Assembly (NCBI GenBank): GCA_937952875.1
Contig: CALFDI010000338.1
Coordinates: 1-6,901 of the forward strand
DNA: 6,901 bases
DNA from: an uncultured Verrucomicrobiales bacterium
Lineage (GTDB): Bacteria > Verrucomicrobiota > Verrucomicrobiia > Verrucomicrobiales > Akkermansiaceae
Direction: 5' to 3'
Shown here: one piece after another, positions 6,184 through 6,901 of the stretch
How positions within the stretch are numbered: position 1 is the stretch's first letter
How the letters are laid out: every line of letters begins with the position of its first letter
Program-made: the position numbers and the translations under genes
The notes under the pieces: generated by a model
Databases searched by the model: none
Told to the model about the DNA's origin: nothing
The model's input: only the letters and a program-made list of their open reading frames with translations

Positions 6184-6901
6184 CTACTCGCTCGGCAGGA
6201 CAATACTATTCTGTGATCCTGACGTGAGTGCCTCATTTTCGTCAGGCTCGACATAGCTATCGTCTTCCTCTCTGGCCTCTTCCGCTGGTGCACCGAGCAG
6301 CTCGGCAAAGAGAGCTTCTTCATCGATGACTTCAGCCACTGGCGGGAGTAGCACAGGAGACGGAGAAGGCGATGGGGTGCTGACAACTACGGGCGCAGGC
6401 TGAGCTGGCTCTGCAGCGACTGCTTTCTCCGGCGTTTCGGCGACAGGCGACTCTGCTTCGGCTTCCGCTTTTTGCTCGATCACAAGTTCGGGCTCGTCTA
6501 CCTGATTTTCGAAAAATTTATAAAGACTGTATCCTCCACCGATCACAGCAGCACAGACAAGAGTCGCGAGAACTGCGCTGAAGGTATTATTATGCGGCGT
6601 AGATTCAGAAAGTGTTCTCGAATGCTGCTTGCGCACGGCTTTTTGAGGCTTCGCGCTTGTCTCGGTATACGTCGATGCGACTCCCTCGAATTGGCTGAAG
6701 GCATCTAGGTGTGAAACGGCGTTCGATGTATCAAAATTATCCAACCAGTAATTGGCGTCTACACCGAGGTAGTCGGCATACTGCTTGAGATAACTTTTAG
6801 CGTATGTGGGACTGGCGAAATGCGTGTAGTCGTTTTGCTCTAGATAGCGAATCACTGGCACAGGGATCCGGACGTGGAACTCCACATCTCTCATCGTCTC
6901 C
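6184..6901 (-). CDS. RodZ-like helix-turn-helix membrane protein, 5' partial
   Basis: The frame stays open to the window edge, upstream of the ATG at 6892-6894. The residues there (ETMRDVEFHVRIP) align with the middle of the RodZ N-terminal helix-turn-helix domain (pattern xTxEDVAxxTRIP), so the true start is probably off-window. A GGAG at 6898-6901 is only three bases from that ATG, too close for a normal ribosome binding site. Numbering from that Met: the HTH remainder covers 1-55 (IRYLEQNDYTHFASPTYAK, then YLKQYADYLGVD), a polar linker 56-103, one membrane helix 105-126, and an Ala/Glu/Pro-rich periplasmic tail with a Ser-Pro repeat (172-180) ending acidic at 236. RodZ links the MreB cytoskeleton to the cell wall machinery at the inner membrane. 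The usual C-terminal beta domain (DUF4115) is not recognisable; the tail is low complexity. The shared strand and 40-base gap allow co-transcription with the genes downstream. A cytoskeletal role is inferred by family. Confidence 0.85.
   Translation of the reverse strand, partial: ETMRDVEFHVRIPVPVIRYLEQNDYTHFASPTYAKSYLKQYADYLGVDANYWLDNFDTSNAVSHLDAFSQFEGVASTYTETSAKPQKAVRKQHSRTLSESTPHNNTFSAVLATLVCAAVIGGGYSLYKFFENQVDEPELVIEQKAEAEAESPVAETPEKAVAAEPAQPAPVVVSTPSPSPSPVLLPPVAEVIDEEALFAELLGAPAEEAREEDDSYVEPDENEALTSGSQNSIVLPSE

Noticed and set aside
5979..6227. 82-residue open frame on the + strand spanning the RodZ-amidotransferase gap
   Set aside because: It is mostly antisense to the amidotransferase N-terminus and the RodZ-like tail, with no family resemblance; crossing the gap looks accidental.
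6144..6386. 80-residue open frame on the - strand ending at the amidotransferase start
   Set aside because: It is an alternate frame of the RodZ-like tail, Arg/Ser-rich, as expected from a frame-shifted Ala/Glu/Pro-coding stretch.

Overview
The window holds six protein-coding genes with almost no intergenic space. No rRNA, tRNA, CRISPR array, insertion sequence or phage gene was seen. One gene at the left edge is on the + strand and lacks its 5' end. The other five are on the - strand and read right to left. The lineage is uncertain. Moderate base composition, a RodZ-like protein with a Ser-Pro linker and the transglutaminase style would suit a Verrucomicrobia-type (Opitutae-like) or other Gram-negative bacterium, but no marker gene settles it.

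Left part (1-1232, +): the C-terminal half of a membrane-anchored transglutaminase-like protein (TgpA-like), with a catalytic Cys/His and a following transmembrane helix. Its end overlaps the end of the converging - strand gene by 26 bases.

Middle and right part (1207-6143, -): a tightly packed four-gene unit. In transcription order it encodes a glutamine-dependent asparagine synthase-type amidotransferase (6143-4311), a Rossmann dehydrogenase with a C-terminal SAF domain (4314-3106), an FAD-dependent amine-oxidase-like flavoprotein (3109-1769) and an RmlC-like cupin sugar epimerase (1752-1207). The first three are joined by 4-base stop/start overlaps (GTGA, ATGA) and the last follows after 16 bases, so they are probably co-transcribed and translationally coupled. 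The families present (sugar-nucleotide epimerase, two redox enzymes, amidotransferase) suggest synthesis or tailoring of an unusual, perhaps amidated, sugar for a surface glycan. That pathway is an inference: no glycosyltransferase, nucleotidyltransferase or 4,6-dehydratase lies in the window.

Right edge (6184-6901, -): a RodZ-like protein, with a truncated N-terminal helix-turn-helix, one transmembrane segment and a low-complexity acidic tail. Only 40 bases separate it from the amidotransferase gene. They contain a small perfect inverted repeat next to the amidotransferase start codon and no recognisable Shine-Dalgarno sequence.

The most notable details are the loss of the canonical catalytic tyrosine in the RmlC-like protein (Trp instead), a Gly-to-Ala change in the ATP-pyrophosphatase loop of the amidotransferase, and the four-gene coupled arrangement itself.
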